A DNA stretch of 44,500 bases, taken from the IMG/VR virus record IMGVR_UViG_3300048113_000558, positions 1-44,500 of that record; one strand, written 5' to 3'. Below the pieces are notes generated by a model. That model saw only the letters and a list, made by a program, of their open reading frames with translations, had not been told where the DNA came from and did no database searches. A program made the translations under genes and the position numbers. The DNA comes from a virus. Below are positions 1 through 9,081 of this stretch, in pieces; position 1 is the stretch's first letter, and each line of letters opens with the position of its first letter.

Positions 1-127
1 ACGCTGAACCAGGATGCAGTGACCCGTGACCAGGTGGAAGCCGAGCTGGCCGAGCAGGCTGGTGATGACCGCAGCCTGTTCGATGATGCCGAGTGGCAGT
101 CCTTCGTCGATGAGGAGCTGGCAAAGC
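1..127. repeat. 127-bp terminal direct repeat, left copy
   Basis: Bases 1-127 are identical to 44374-44500. The repeat lies in the middle of an open reading frame that continues in phase through it, so it reads as an overlap left by assembly of a circular or permuted molecule rather than as a physical phage end. Confidence 0.95.
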
Positions 128-3100
128 GCCAGCCGCAAGCGCCAGCTCAGCCAGGCAGCATCCAGCAGGCGCGCGAGCTCTCTGCCAGCCTTGAGCAGCA
201 GTTCCCCGGCCTGACGCTCAATCTTGGCGGGCGTGATGGAAAGATCACTATCGACCGCATAGAGCTGCGCGGCGACCTGCGAGAATCCGGCACCGGCACG
301 CAGGTGATGAATGCCATCACCGGCTGGGCTGATGAGTCGGGCGTCACGCTTGGGCTTACTCCGTCAGATTCATTCGGCGGCAACGTAAAGCGGCTGAAGC
401 AGTTCTACAAGCGAAGCGGGTTCGTCGAGAACAAGGGCGCGGCGAAGGATTTCGAGATCAGCGAAACAATGATCCGCGAGCCGGTCGAGTCGCTGGAGCA
501 GGGCGGCCGCCAGCCGCGCGGGCGCATCAGCTTCCCGCAGTCCCGCAAGTTCTTCAACATCGAGCTGCTCGAGCAGGCCAACCTGTCGACGTTCATCCAT
601 GAGTCTGGGCACCTGTACCTTGAGATTCTGGGCGACCTTGCCGGGCGCGAGAACGCGCCGCAGCAGCTGGTGGGCGATTACCAGAAAGTGCTCGATTGGT
701 TCGGTGTGGACTCCGCCGACGCCATTGGGGTTGAGCAGCATGAGCAGTGGGCTCGCGGCTTCGAGGCCTACGTGATGGAGGGCAAGTCGCCGAGCAGCGC
801 CATGCGCGAAGCCTTCGCCCGCTTCAAGGCCTGGATGGTGGCCATCTATCGCACGGTGGCAAACCTGGATGTCGAGCTGACCGACGAGGTGCGCGGCGTC
901 ATGGATCGCCTGGTCGCCACTGATCAAGAGATCAGCGAGGCTGCGCTTGAGTCCGGGTATCAGCCGATATTCACCGACGCCACGGCTGCCGGCATGAGCG
1001 AGGCCGAGTATCAAGCCTATCAGGCTGCTGCGCAGCGGGCCCGCGAGGGCGCCGAGGAAAGCCTTTCTCGCAAGGTGATGACTGAATACCAGCGCGAGAC
1101 GAAGAAGTGGTGGAAGAACGCCAAGGCCGAGATGACCGCCGAGGTCGCCGCTGAGGTGAACCAGCAGCCGGCCTATGTCGCGATGGCCGTCATGGGTCGC
1201 GGCAAGCTGCCGGACGGGTCGCCGCTGCCGGAAGGAATGGAGCCGTTCAAGCTGAGCAAGTCGTCGCTGGTCGAGTCCTACGGTGAGCCCTTCTTGAAGC
1301 GCCTGCCGCGCCCGTACATCTATTCGCGCGAGGGTGGCATCCATCAAGACATGGCTGCCGAGTTGTTCGGATATTCGTCTGGCGACGAGATGATCCAGGA
1401 CATCGTGAACGCGCGCCCGCGCCGGAAGCTGATCGAGTCAGAGGTCGATGTCCGCATGCGCGAGCAGTACGGCGACATGCTCAACGACGGCAGCATGGCA
1501 GACTCTGCACTCGAGGCCGTTCACAACGACATGCGCAGCAACGTCATGCAGGCCGAGCTTCGCACGCTGGCGCGCCGCTCCGGTGGTCGTCAGTCCCCGG
1601 TGTCGATCATCAAGGACGCTGCCCAGCGCATCATGGGCGAGAAGCGAGTCCGCGATATCAAGCCGGGCTTGTACCTACGCGCCGAGCAGAAGGCTGGTCG
1701 TGAGGCGTTCGCTGCCGCGGCTGACGGCGACTACGCCAAGGCGACCGAGGCGAAGCAGCGCCAGCTGCTTAATCATCATCTGTACCGCGAGGCGACCCGC
1801 GCCAGGGACGACGCCGACAGCGTGCAGTCCTACATGACGCGCTTCAACAAGAAGCCCACACGGACGCGCATTGCCAAGGCTGGCCAGGAGTACATCGACC
1901 AGATCGACGCACTGCTGACCCGGTACGAGTTCAAGCGCACAAGCATTCGCCGCATTGACCGTCGCCGGTCGCTCGAGGCGTGGATCGCCGAGCAGCAAGG
2001 TGAAGGCTTCACTATCGACGTGCCTGATGCAGTGATGGATGACTCCCGGGTCGTCAACTGGCGCGAGGTCAGTATCGACGAGCTGCGCGGCATGCGTGAC
2101 GCCGTGAAGCAGATCGAGCATCTGGCCCGCACGAAGAATCGCCTGCTGGCCGAGAAGGATAAGCGCGACTTCGAGGCGCAAGTCGATACCGTGGTGTCCG
2201 CCATCGAGGCGAACCACACGCGCACGGAGCGGTCTGTCCCGCTGCACGAGTCCATGCGGGAGAAAGTCGGCAACTGGGCCAGCAATGCGCATGCTTGGCA
2301 CACCAAGCCTGAGTTCCTGTTTCGCTGGCTGGACGGTGATGCCGAGGTCGGGCCGGTCTGGCAGGCGCTGTTCAAGCCGCTGGCTGATGCCGAGGCTGTG
2401 GAGCAGCGGATGCAAGAAAAGTCCACGAAGGAGCTGCAGCGCATCCTGGGTGCCTACACGCGCGAGGAGCGAGCCAAGTGGTACGTCGAGAAGCACTATG
2501 TGCAGCAGGTAGGCCAGAGCATCGACAAGGCGCGCATGATGGCCATCGCCCTCAACTGGGGTAACGAGTACAACCGCGAAGTGCTGATGGAAGGCTACGG
2601 ATGGAATGCCGGACAGGTCGACGCAATCCTGTCGTACCTGACTGAGCGAGACTGGCTGGTCGTGCAGGAGCTGTGGGACTTCATCGACGGCTTCTGGCCA
2701 GACATCAAGCAGATGGAGGAGGACTTGAACGGCATCGCGCCGAAGAAGGTCGAGGCAGCCGGGCTCGAGACGCCGGCAGGCACGCTGCGCGGTGGCTATT
2801 ACCCAATCAAGTACGACACGCGCACCAGCTACAAGGCGTTCCAGCGCGAAGAGAAGGCCGGGGCAAGCCTGTTCGAGAACTCATTCACTCGCCCGGCGAC
2901 GCGCACCGGCCACACCAAGGAGCGCCAGGGTAGCGGTGGCCAGAAGCTGCGACTCGACATTGACGTGCTGTCTGAGCACGTTGGTCAGGTCATCCACGAC
3001 TTGAGCCATCGCCGTGCAGTCATCGACGTGAACCGCCTTGCCAGCAATGACCAGGTGCGATCTGCCATCGAGGAGACGGCGGGGACTGAGATGTATCGCC

Positions 3101-4251
3101 AGATTCGCCCGTGGCTGCAGTCGATCGCCAACGAGGTGAACCAGCCTGAATCCTACTGGGAGAAGCTGATCGGCCAGGCGCGCGTGGGCGCGACCGTGGT
3201 CAACATGGGCCTGAAGGTCACGACGGCCATCGTCCAGCCGCTGGGCTACCTGAACAGCATCGACATGCTGGGCGCCAAGTACGCATGGGCTGGCCTGACC
3301 AACTTCTTTGGATCGCATGGCGGGGGTCGCTCATACGCAACGTGGTCGAATATGAAGCACGCGACTGCGTTTGTGCATGAGCGCAGCACCATGATGGCCA
3401 ACCGCCAGAAGACATTCGACCGCGACGTGCGGGACTCGCTTCAGCGACTGACCAAGGACTCCCGTCTGCAGGACTGGCAGCGCAGTTTCTTCTACTTCAC
3501 CGGGCTGATGGATATGGCCGTGTCCGTGCCGACATGGATTGGTGCGTACCAGAAGGCGATGGATGGCCAGGTGTCAGAGATCGAGCTGGGCGATGAGGCG
3601 CGCGCGGCAGACTATGCCGACAGCATCGTGCGCCAGACGCAATCGGCGGGCGGCGTGAAAGACCTTGCGCAGATTCAGCGCGGCGGGCAGGTGCGCCGAT
3701 CGTTCGTCATGTTCTACTCGTACTTCAGCGTCCTGTATAACCAGTTCTCGCGCCAGATCAGCAACTATAAGCAGGGCAATATCAGCTTGCCGCAGCTGGC
3801 GTCGTCCGCCTTCTTCCTGTGGTTCGCTCCGTCGATCTTGGGCGAGCTGATCGCCGGGCGCGGGCCTGACGATGAGGATGAGTGGGCAGAGTGGGCTGCG
3901 CGCCAGGGCATCCTTTACCCAATGGGGGCCGTGGTCGGCCTGCGCGATGTCGGCAGCGCCGTGCTGACGCCGTTCGGGTATGGGGCAAGTCCCGCATTCG
4001 ACGCCTTCGAGATGACCGCCAGGACGGCAGCAATCCCGCTGAAGGCGATCGACGAAGATCAGGAGCTGGGGCGCAGCGACGTGAAGGCCGCCGTGCTGAC
4101 TGCCGGATACTGGGGCAAGCTGCCGAGCCGCCAGGCGTGGATTACTGGCGAATACATGTACGACGTGATGACGGGCGAAGCCAAGCCTGACAACCCCGGT
4201 GAGTTCGTGCGCGATCTCTTCTTCGCTCGCCCGGCTGACGAGCGCAATTGA
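1..4251 (+). CDS. Giant internal virion (ejection) protein, C-terminal part
   Basis: This is the 3' part of a gene that starts at 41665; the frame is open from base 1 and in phase across the assembly junction, so the GTG at 19 is not a real start. The joined protein would be 2,319 aa. In this part, joined residues about 973-1059 look like a GNAT acetyltransferase fold (a stretch around GSGTQVMNAI-like residues, then FYKRSGFVENKG). A zinc-protease-type HESGH motif lies at joined residues 1103-1107 (bases 598-612). Long charged helical stretches follow, and hydrophobic segments occur near the C-terminus (about 3700-3960). This pattern fits the large polyvalent proteins encoded last in the ejection-protein cluster of podoviruses, functionally comparable to T7 gp16. 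Position after a transglycosylase gene and before the tail fibre supports a role in DNA ejection. Enzymatic activity of either motif is inference. Confidence 0.85.
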   Translation, partial: TLNQDAVTRDQVEAELAEQAGDDRSLFDDAEWQSFVDEELAKRQPQAPAQPGSIQQARELSASLEQQFPGLTLNLGGRDGKITIDRIELRGDLRESGTGTQVMNAITGWADESGVTLGLTPSDSFGGNVKRLKQFYKRSGFVENKGAAKDFEISETMIREPVESLEQGGRQPRGRISFPQSRKFFNIELLEQANLSTFIHESGHLYLEILGDLAGRENAPQQLVGDYQKVLDWFGVDSADAIGVEQHEQWARGFEAYVMEGKSPSSAMREAFARFKAWMVAIYRTVANLDVELTDEVRGVMDRLVATDQEISEAALESGYQPIFTDATAAGMSEAEYQAYQAAAQRAREGAEESLSRKVMTEYQRETKKWWKNAKAEMTAEVAAEVNQQPAYVAMAVMGRGKLPDGSPLPEGMEPFKLSKSSLVESYGEPFLKRLPRPYIYSREGGIHQDMAAELFGYSSGDEMIQDIVNARPRRKLIESEVDVRMREQYGDMLNDGSMADSALEAVHNDMRSNVMQAELRTLARRSGGRQSPVSIIKDAAQRIMGEKRVRDIKPGLYLRAEQKAGREAFAAAADGDYAKATEAKQRQLLNHHLYREATRARDDADSVQSYMTRFNKKPTRTRIAKAGQEYIDQIDALLTRYEFKRTSIRRIDRRRSLEAWIAEQQGEGFTIDVPDAVMDDSRVVNWREVSIDELRGMRDAVKQIEHLARTKNRLLAEKDKRDFEAQVDTVVSAIEANHTRTERSVPLHESMREKVGNWASNAHAWHTKPEFLFRWLDGDAEVGPVWQALFKPLADAEAVEQRMQEKSTKELQRILGAYTREERAKWYVEKHYVQQVGQSIDKARMMAIALNWGNEYNREVLMEGYGWNAGQVDAILSYLTERDWLVVQELWDFIDGFWPDIKQMEEDLNGIAPKKVEAAGLETPAGTLRGGYYPIKYDTRTSYKAFQREEKAGASLFENSFTRPATRTGHTKERQGSGGQKLRLDIDVLSEHVGQVIHDLSHRRAVIDVNRLASNDQVRSAIEETAGTEMYRQIRPWLQSIANEVNQPESYWEKLIGQARVGATVVNMGLKVTTAIVQPLGYLNSIDMLGAKYAWAGLTNFFGSHGGGRSYATWSNMKHATAFVHERSTMMANRQKTFDRDVRDSLQRLTKDSRLQDWQRSFFYFTGLMDMAVSVPTWIGAYQKAMDGQVSEIELGDEARAADYADSIVRQTQSAGGVKDLAQIQRGGQVRRSFVMFYSYFSVLYNQFSRQISNYKQGNISLPQLASSAFFLWFAPSILGELIAGRGPDDEDEWAEWAARQGILYPMGAVVGLRDVGSAVLTPFGYGASPAFDAFEMTARTAAIPLKAIDEDQELGRSDVKAAVLTAGYWGKLPSRQAWITGEYMYDVMTGEAKPDNPGEFVRDLFFARPADERN

Positions 4252-4260
4252 CCAGTTGGT

Positions 4261-4291
4261 GCGGCATTCTGTGCGATGCGCAGCGTGCCGC
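4261..4291 (+). other. Strong intergenic hairpin between giant protein and tail-fibre gene
   Basis: In the 83-bp gap before the tail-fibre gene, outer arms GCGGCA/TGCCGC and inner arms CTGTGC/GCGCAG (one G-T pair) flank a GAT loop, with a 2-by-2 internal loop between them. No T-run follows, so it is not a standard intrinsic terminator. TACAAT at 4294 could be a -10 box but has no convincing -35. It may be an RNA processing or stability element; its function is unknown. Confidence 0.45.
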
Positions 4292-4334
4292 GCTACAATG
4301 CGAGCAGTCGCAAACTTGACCAAGGTGGCCATAG

Positions 4335-5282
4335 ATGACAGTCCCAACGAATGACAACCGCGAGCAGTACCAGGGCAATGACTCTGCCACTGTCTTCCCG
4401 TATGCCTTCCGCATCTTCGACAGCGCCGACCTGCAGGTCTATCTGACTGAAGAGGACGGCATGCAGTCGCTTCTGGTCGAGGGCACCGACTACACGGTGA
4501 GCGGCGCGGGCGATGAGGACGGCGGGAATGTAACCTATCCAGTGTCTGGCGACCCGCTGGCGAACGGCGAGATGATTACCATCCTGCGGGTCATCAATAT
4601 CACCCAGGAAACAGACCTCCGCAACCAGGGTGCTTATTATCCAGAAGTGGTCGAGGATGCTCTTGATCGGGGGCGGATGATTGACCAGCAGCTACAGGAA
4701 CAGCTTGATCGGTCGCTCCAGCAGCCAGAAGCGTCGGGGGGATACGATGCTGAGGGTGTGAGGATTTCCAATATCGGGGATGCTACAGACCCGCAGGACG
4801 CCGTATCCAAGCATCAGATGGACGAACGGTTCGATAATGATGTAATCACAAAGACTTCTGGGCAATGGGATGCAAAGGGCAAAAGGCTGACAAACCTGTC
4901 TCCCCCTGCCCAGGGCAGCGATGCTGCGACCAAGGATTCATCGACTGGATACACGGATGATCAGGTTGCTGCAGAGAAATCCCGCATAGACGCAGCTCTT
5001 GAGATCGAATCAAAAACAAGGGCTGATGCTGACTCCAATGAGTCTCGCGCCAGAGCTGACGGCGATGCAAACCTGCAAGCGCAGATAAGCGGATCAGTCC
5101 CTCTTGAGGCTTCAGCCTTTAGCCCTATCTCGTGGCATGAGCAGGTCGTGGGAAATAGCGTGACAATTCCGCCAGGAAAGAACGCATGGTCTTTTGGGCC
5201 ATTCATGTCAGTTAATCCAGGTTCGACTGTCATGATAGGTGAAGGGTCGTTTTGGACAATCGCCAATGGGGAACAGCAATGA
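4335..5282 (+). CDS. Tail fibre / anchor protein with T7 gp17-like N-terminus
   Basis: The 315-aa product begins with about 140 residues of the T7 tail-fibre N-terminal type: an opening NDNREQYQGN-like stretch, FPYAFRIFDSADL, a GTDYTV strand, and a turn ending in ILRVINITQ. This domain attaches fibres to the tail in T7-like phages. Residues about 215-250 form a repetitive Ala/Asp/Arg-rich helical shaft, followed by a compact C-terminal domain. It is too short to be a complete receptor-binding fibre. Its stop overlaps the start of the tailspike gene (ATGA), suggesting that this protein is the adaptor and the next one the receptor-binding module. ATG 4335 follows an AAGGTGG ribosome site. Confidence 0.85.
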   Translation: MTVPTNDNREQYQGNDSATVFPYAFRIFDSADLQVYLTEEDGMQSLLVEGTDYTVSGAGDEDGGNVTYPVSGDPLANGEMITILRVINITQETDLRNQGAYYPEVVEDALDRGRMIDQQLQEQLDRSLQQPEASGGYDAEGVRISNIGDATDPQDAVSKHQMDERFDNDVITKTSGQWDAKGKRLTNLSPPAQGSDAATKDSSTGYTDDQVAAEKSRIDAALEIESKTRADADSNESRARADGDANLQAQISGSVPLEASAFSPISWHEQVVGNSVTIPPGKNAWSFGPFMSVNPGSTVMIGEGSFWTIANGEQQ

Positions 5283-6946
5283 GCGAGCTTCGCGTAAACA
5301 GCATAAATGATCTTGAGGGCAACCCACTGGATTACTCGGCGGGGCGAGCCAAGGCACCCTACGGAATAGATAAATCCATTGAGGAGTGGGTTGGCAGTAT
5401 CTACATCACACACCCTAAAACGTCTGACATGATATCAGATGTCGATCTAGTAGAAGGCATTACGGTGGAGTGCTCAGGCGACCTTTCCGCTGGTGGCGAG
5501 GGTGGCGGTCGTTATCTTATTGTTCAAAGAGTTCCAGGAAGAAGTTATGGCTTCGCCTATGAGCAGTTAGACAACGGGTTAGATGCAAAGATCGTTTCTG
5601 GAAGAATTGGTTCTAGCCAGACTGTCAAAATCCCGTCTGACTTTGGGACTCTCCAGGAAGCCGTAGACTCGCTATCCTTTGTTGTTTCCAATAAGGGCGC
5701 TGTTATTGATCTTTTGATTGAGTCTGGCCACTCCCCCAGCTCCGGTATTTCTGTTTCCAATGGGTCATATAGCAGATTTCAGGTTAGCTCTGAGGATGCC
5801 GAAGTCCTGATAGCGACGGGCTTTGGTAAGTCAACGCCATTCATTACCGGCGATAACGCAGAGATGCCAATCCTAAACTGCTTGGTTGATGGTAATGCTG
5901 GAGAATTAGGCTTTGGATATTACGCCCAGAACAACGCTGTCGGATATGTAAATCCCGGCTGCGGTGTCAAAAATGCGTGGCAGGATGGCTGCGCCGCGCG
6001 TAGAGCTTCGCGGATATTTGCTGATGACACAGTATTCTCTGGCAATGCTGTCAATGCTGGCACATCCTCCAATATTCACGCGATTTCTTCTCAGATCAGT
6101 GCGGATCGAGCTATCGCCACTGGGTCTAATTACTACGGCGTGCAGTCAACTTCAGGCGGCGTTATCTCATTTCGCTTTGGCAACGCCAGTGGGGCATCTC
6201 GCTACGGCATACGTGTGCGAGATCAAGGTCGCGTGGATGCCGAATCAGCCAACTGCGATGGGTGCGGGTCAGATGGTGTTCGTGCATTTATAGCGGGCTA
6301 TGTGAACTTCCGACTTGGCACCGCCAACAACTGCGGAAACTACGGAATCTCTTGCACTCGCGGCTCTATTGTTGCAGCCAACGAGGCCACGCTTAACGAC
6401 TCGGGCGGTTGGGGTGCCTACATTTCTCAGGGTGCGTCCTGCGACTTGGGGGAAGCAACCATACTTAGATCAGTCGAGGCAGGGGTTGAATGCGCGAACT
6501 CAACGGCATCAGTTGCAGGTGCCAACATCTCAGACGGAGCCTCCATAGGGCTACTCGCAAGGGGTGCAAGTAATGTGGTGGCAACCTCAGCAACAATAAA
6601 CGACAACGCCACTAGCGGCATATCTTGTCAGGCGTCCCGAGTGGACGCTGGAGGGGCCACCATCAATGGTCAGGTTATCGGTGTAACATGTTACGACGGC
6701 GGCTTTGTCAACGTCACAGACGCCAACTGTGAAGGCAATAGCCAGCGGGGGATTTACGCATACAATGGAGGTCATATCTCTGCAATCAATACGCTGTGCC
6801 GCAAGGTTGATGGAGTAGACTCGGGGGGAACAAATAACTCTGATATAACTTGCCTGAAGGGTGGTTATATAGCTGCAAGTGGCGCGCAAGGCGGGGTAAG
6901 CAAGGTTGTCAACTCTGTCACTGCTGACGGAACAATACTTCGGTAG
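5279..6946 (+). CDS. Tailspike with right-handed beta-helix fold
   Basis: ATG 5279 overlaps the preceding stop by four bases and has a GGGGAA ribosome site. A TTG at 5252 would also be in frame but lies inside the upstream gene. The 555-aa product has a short N-terminal segment (SELRVNSINDLEGNP) and then many short Gly/Asn/Ala/Ser-rich rungs of about 20-25 residues typical of parallel beta-helix tailspikes. Such proteins bind and often cut surface polysaccharide. No catalytic residues can be assigned by eye. The gene is visibly richer in A+T than its neighbours, which suggests acquisition by transfer, common for receptor-binding modules. It lies between the anchor fibre and the lysis genes. 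Confidence 0.8.
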   Translation: MSELRVNSINDLEGNPLDYSAGRAKAPYGIDKSIEEWVGSIYITHPKTSDMISDVDLVEGITVECSGDLSAGGEGGGRYLIVQRVPGRSYGFAYEQLDNGLDAKIVSGRIGSSQTVKIPSDFGTLQEAVDSLSFVVSNKGAVIDLLIESGHSPSSGISVSNGSYSRFQVSSEDAEVLIATGFGKSTPFITGDNAEMPILNCLVDGNAGELGFGYYAQNNAVGYVNPGCGVKNAWQDGCAARRASRIFADDTVFSGNAVNAGTSSNIHAISSQISADRAIATGSNYYGVQSTSGGVISFRFGNASGASRYGIRVRDQGRVDAESANCDGCGSDGVRAFIAGYVNFRLGTANNCGNYGISCTRGSIVAANEATLNDSGGWGAYISQGASCDLGEATILRSVEAGVECANSTASVAGANISDGASIGLLARGASNVVATSATINDNATSGISCQASRVDAGGATINGQVIGVTCYDGGFVNVTDANCEGNSQRGIYAYNGGHISAINTLCRKVDGVDSGGTNNSDITCLKGGYIAASGAQGGVSKVVNSVTADGTILR

Positions 6947-6982
6947 TAATTAATCATCGTCACTCAGTGCAGGGGGGGGAAG

Positions 6983-7381
6983 ATGCAGGAAGAGTCAAGC
7001 GGGCACCGCATAACTATTCTTGAGCAGCAGGTTTCTCACCTACTGCCATCCATGAAAGAACACATGGAGAAGAGTGAAGACAAACTCGATCGCCTGACTA
7101 CGCTGGTGATCGAGCTGGCCGAGCAGTCGAAGCGACTGCCGCACATCGACGGGGAGGTGCAGCAGATCAAGAACGACATGCACAAGATGGAGTTGCGTAT
7201 GGCGGTAACTGACCGCAGGCAGGGCGATATTGAGGGTACGGTCAAATCCTTGGCAGGCCTGCGGGATGATGTGATGAGCAACAACATGACAAAGAGAATG
7301 ACGCACTGGGCTGTGGGTGTGGTCTTTACAGGGTTTATAGGGACACTCTTCTTTCTACTTAGAGAGGCCTTGAGCCGATGA
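6983..7381 (+). CDS. Coiled-coil protein with C-terminal membrane segment (lysis region)
   Basis: The 132-aa product begins at ATG 6983 after a G-rich ribosome site. Residues 1-100 are charged and heptad-like, suggesting coiled coil, and residues about 108-126 (WAVGVVFTGFIGTLFFLL) form one membrane helix close to the C-terminus. This architecture resembles XhlA-type holin accessory proteins, but no specific motif proves it. Its stop overlaps the start of the next membrane protein (ATGA), so the two are probably translated together and act in lysis. A spanin-like role is less likely because the membrane segment is C-terminal. Confidence 0.6.
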   Translation: MQEESSGHRITILEQQVSHLLPSMKEHMEKSEDKLDRLTTLVIELAEQSKRLPHIDGEVQQIKNDMHKMELRMAVTDRRQGDIEGTVKSLAGLRDDVMSNNMTKRMTHWAVGVVFTGFIGTLFFLLREALSR

Positions 7382-7710
7382 CCTACTCATATCTTTTCAC
7401 TGCACTGCTGTTTGTCCCCGTCGTCGTCGGCGGGGTGTATCTGGCCTGGCTGGCGTCACGGGTACCCTGCGGGTTCACCCGGTGGCTGAAGCTGGGCGGC
7501 ATCATGGCCTCGCTGCTCGGTGTCAGCATGATCATCTTCCGTCTGACTCATGCGGTCGAGGGGCGAGGGTACAGTAACGAAGGGATGGCGTGGCTGATCT
7601 TCGACAACACGCTGTCGGCATACATGATTCTGACGCTGCTGTGCGGCGCGGTGTACCTGCACCGTGTCCGCGCTGGCGGCTGGAGGCGACACAGTGACCG
7701 AGTGGATTGA
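7378..7710 (+). CDS. Holin-like membrane protein (three predicted TM segments)
   Basis: The 110-aa product has hydrophobic segments at about residues 5-26, 36-56 and 71-95, a short charged C-terminus, and no recognisable enzymatic motif. Small size, three membrane passes and position directly before the amidase gene (whose start lies inside this gene at 7694) are what one expects of a class I holin. The assignment rests on topology and context only. Its start overlaps the previous stop by four bases. Confidence 0.55.
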   Translation: MTYSYLFTALLFVPVVVGGVYLAWLASRVPCGFTRWLKLGGIMASLLGVSMIIFRLTHAVEGRGYSNEGMAWLIFDNTLSAYMILTLLCGAVYLHRVRAGGWRRHSDRVD

Positions 7711-8245
7711 TCGCACCGCTGCGCAGAAGCGCACGGTATTCGTCAGTGCCGGGCATAGCGACACTGATTCCGGGGCCGCGGCGAACGGAATCACCGAGGC
7801 CGACATCGTGCTCGAGCTGCGCGACCTGGTGTGCGCCCAGCTGGAGGGCCGCATCCTGTTCTCGCGCGACGGTGCCGAGAACGTCAATATGTCGCTGAGC
7901 TCGGCGACCAAGATGGCCGCTGCCGCCGACATCGCCGTCGAGTTTCACTGCAATGCTGCCACGCCGGCAGCCACTGGGGTGGAGACGCTGAGCAAGCGAG
8001 AAGACTTCCCGCTGGCCAGCAAGTTCCTGAAGGCGACTGTCGATGCGCTTGGGCTGCGCAATCGCGGGGCCAAGCCTGAGAATGCCGGGCAGCACTCCCG
8101 CCTGGCGTTCGTCTCTGACGGCGGCGGCATCATCCTTGAGCTCTTCTTCCTCACCAATGTCGGTGATGTCGAGGCCTATCAACAGAACAAGAACGCACTG
8201 GCCGCTGCACTGGACGACGTTCTCATCGAAGAAGCCTGCCGATAA
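7694..8245 (+). CDS. N-acetylmuramoyl-L-alanine amidase endolysin (Amidase_3)
   Basis: GTG 7694 is chosen because GGAGG lies just upstream; an earlier in-frame GTG at 7664 has no such site. The 183-aa product shows the Amidase_3 layout: FVSAGHSDTDSGA with zinc ligand H21, E35, H85 in EFHCNAA, and the catalytic-type glutamate E149 in IILELFFLTN. It cleaves the amide bond between muramic acid and the stem peptide. There is no signal peptide, so it would depend on a holin, consistent with the membrane-protein genes before it. The catalytic residues look complete and the length is normal for a single-domain phage amidase. Confidence 0.9.
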   Translation: MTEWIDRTAAQKRTVFVSAGHSDTDSGAAANGITEADIVLELRDLVCAQLEGRILFSRDGAENVNMSLSSATKMAAAADIAVEFHCNAATPAATGVETLSKREDFPLASKFLKATVDALGLRNRGAKPENAGQHSRLAFVSDGGGIILELFFLTNVGDVEAYQQNKNALAAALDDVLIEEACR

Positions 8246-8270
8246 CGGCGGGCCACACTGGAGAAAAACC

Positions 8271-8705
8271 ATGCGCAAGATGATCGGCTATATCGTGGCG
8301 TCCGTGCTGGCGCTGTCACTGTCGGCCTGCTCGACCGTATCGGGAATCACTGCTGGCGTTGGCGCTGAGGCTGAGCTGCCCGTGAAGTATGCGGTGGCCA
8401 AGGTGATTGGCGAGTCTGATAGCGTGACTGGGCAAGGCGTCATGGACGTGACGGCCAAGGTGCGGGGCTACGTCGAGTCGGATGGCGAGCTTGTGCTTGA
8501 TGACCTGATGACGCAGGCCGCCGGCGAGATTGACTTTGCCAGCATGGAGCCGGCTGATGCGATGCTGGTGCAGGCGCTGCTGGTGCAGATCGAGCACACC
8601 ATTTCGGTGGACATGCCGGCCCTGCCGGAAGAACGGCGTGTCCGCATCCTGACACTGCTGGACTGGATCGACGAAGCGGCTGCGCTCTATGCAGATCGTA
8701 ATTGA
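8271..8705 (+). CDS. Putative lipoprotein in lysis region
   Basis: The 144-aa product starts with a basic, hydrophobic signal peptide ending in the lipobox LSAC (residues about 17-20), so it should be lipidated and exported. The rest is acidic and mainly helical, without the proline-rich composition of Rz1-type outer-membrane spanins. It could nevertheless serve in outer-membrane disruption or superinfection exclusion. ATG 8271 follows a GAGA-type weak ribosome site; longer upstream in-frame starts would run through the amidase gene. Its 3' end overlaps the DUF1353 gene. Confidence 0.7.
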   Translation: MRKMIGYIVASVLALSLSACSTVSGITAGVGAEAELPVKYAVAKVIGESDSVTGQGVMDVTAKVRGYVESDGELVLDDLMTQAAGEIDFASMEPADAMLVQALLVQIEHTISVDMPALPEERRVRILTLLDWIDEAAALYADRN

Positions 8706-9081
8706 GCAACAGCCATTACTGATCGAGGTGCCGCGTAGCGCTTGGGCGCCGTGGTTGGCCCCAGGCGTGCGCCGCTTCGATCTTGTGCGAGACTTCGAGG
8801 TGTGGGTTGATGGCGTGCTGTACGTGGTGCCGGCAGGGTACCGCACGGACAAGGCGTCGATTCCCAAGTGGCTTCACTGGCTGTTCTCGCCAGACTACAA
8901 ACCGTCTCTGTGCGCCTCGATCCTGCACGACTACTGCTATTCACACCTGTACCGGGCAATGACCAAGGAGCGTGCCGATATGATGTTCCGTGCCGTCATG
9001 CTCGACCAGGGCGCAAGCAAGACAGTGGCGTGCATGTTCTATCGCGCGGTATCGACATTCGGTAAAGGGGGTTGGGCATGA
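8689..9081 (+). CDS. DUF1353 family protein
   Basis: The 130-aa product carries the features I associate with DUF1353: VPAGYRTDKASIPKWLHWLF in the middle, followed by a helical SILHDYCYSH motif with conserved His-Asp. The biochemical role of the family is unknown, though it is frequent in phage lysis and tail regions. It overlaps the lipoprotein gene by 17 bases and the next gene by four, placing it firmly in the lysis operon. Confidence 0.75.
   Translation: MQIVIEQQPLLIEVPRSAWAPWLAPGVRRFDLVRDFEVWVDGVLYVVPAGYRTDKASIPKWLHWLFSPDYKPSLCASILHDYCYSHLYRAMTKERADMMFRAVMLDQGASKTVACMFYRAVSTFGKGGWA

Noticed and set aside
1-127. Physical direct terminal repeat of T7 type
   Set aside because: It is located inside a structural gene that continues in phase across the join, and its length equals a usual assembler k-mer.
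370-1347. Leftward 325-codon frame opposite the giant gene
   Set aside because: Antisense shadow of a gene with recognised motifs; no operon context.
4294-4299. TACAAT as -10 of a tail-fibre promoter
   Set aside because: No acceptable -35 at 16-18 bp; kept only as a remark.
4335-6946. Diversity-generating retroelement, since capsid proteins resemble those of BPP-1
   Set aside because: No reverse transcriptase frame and no template/variable repeat pair near the tail genes were seen.
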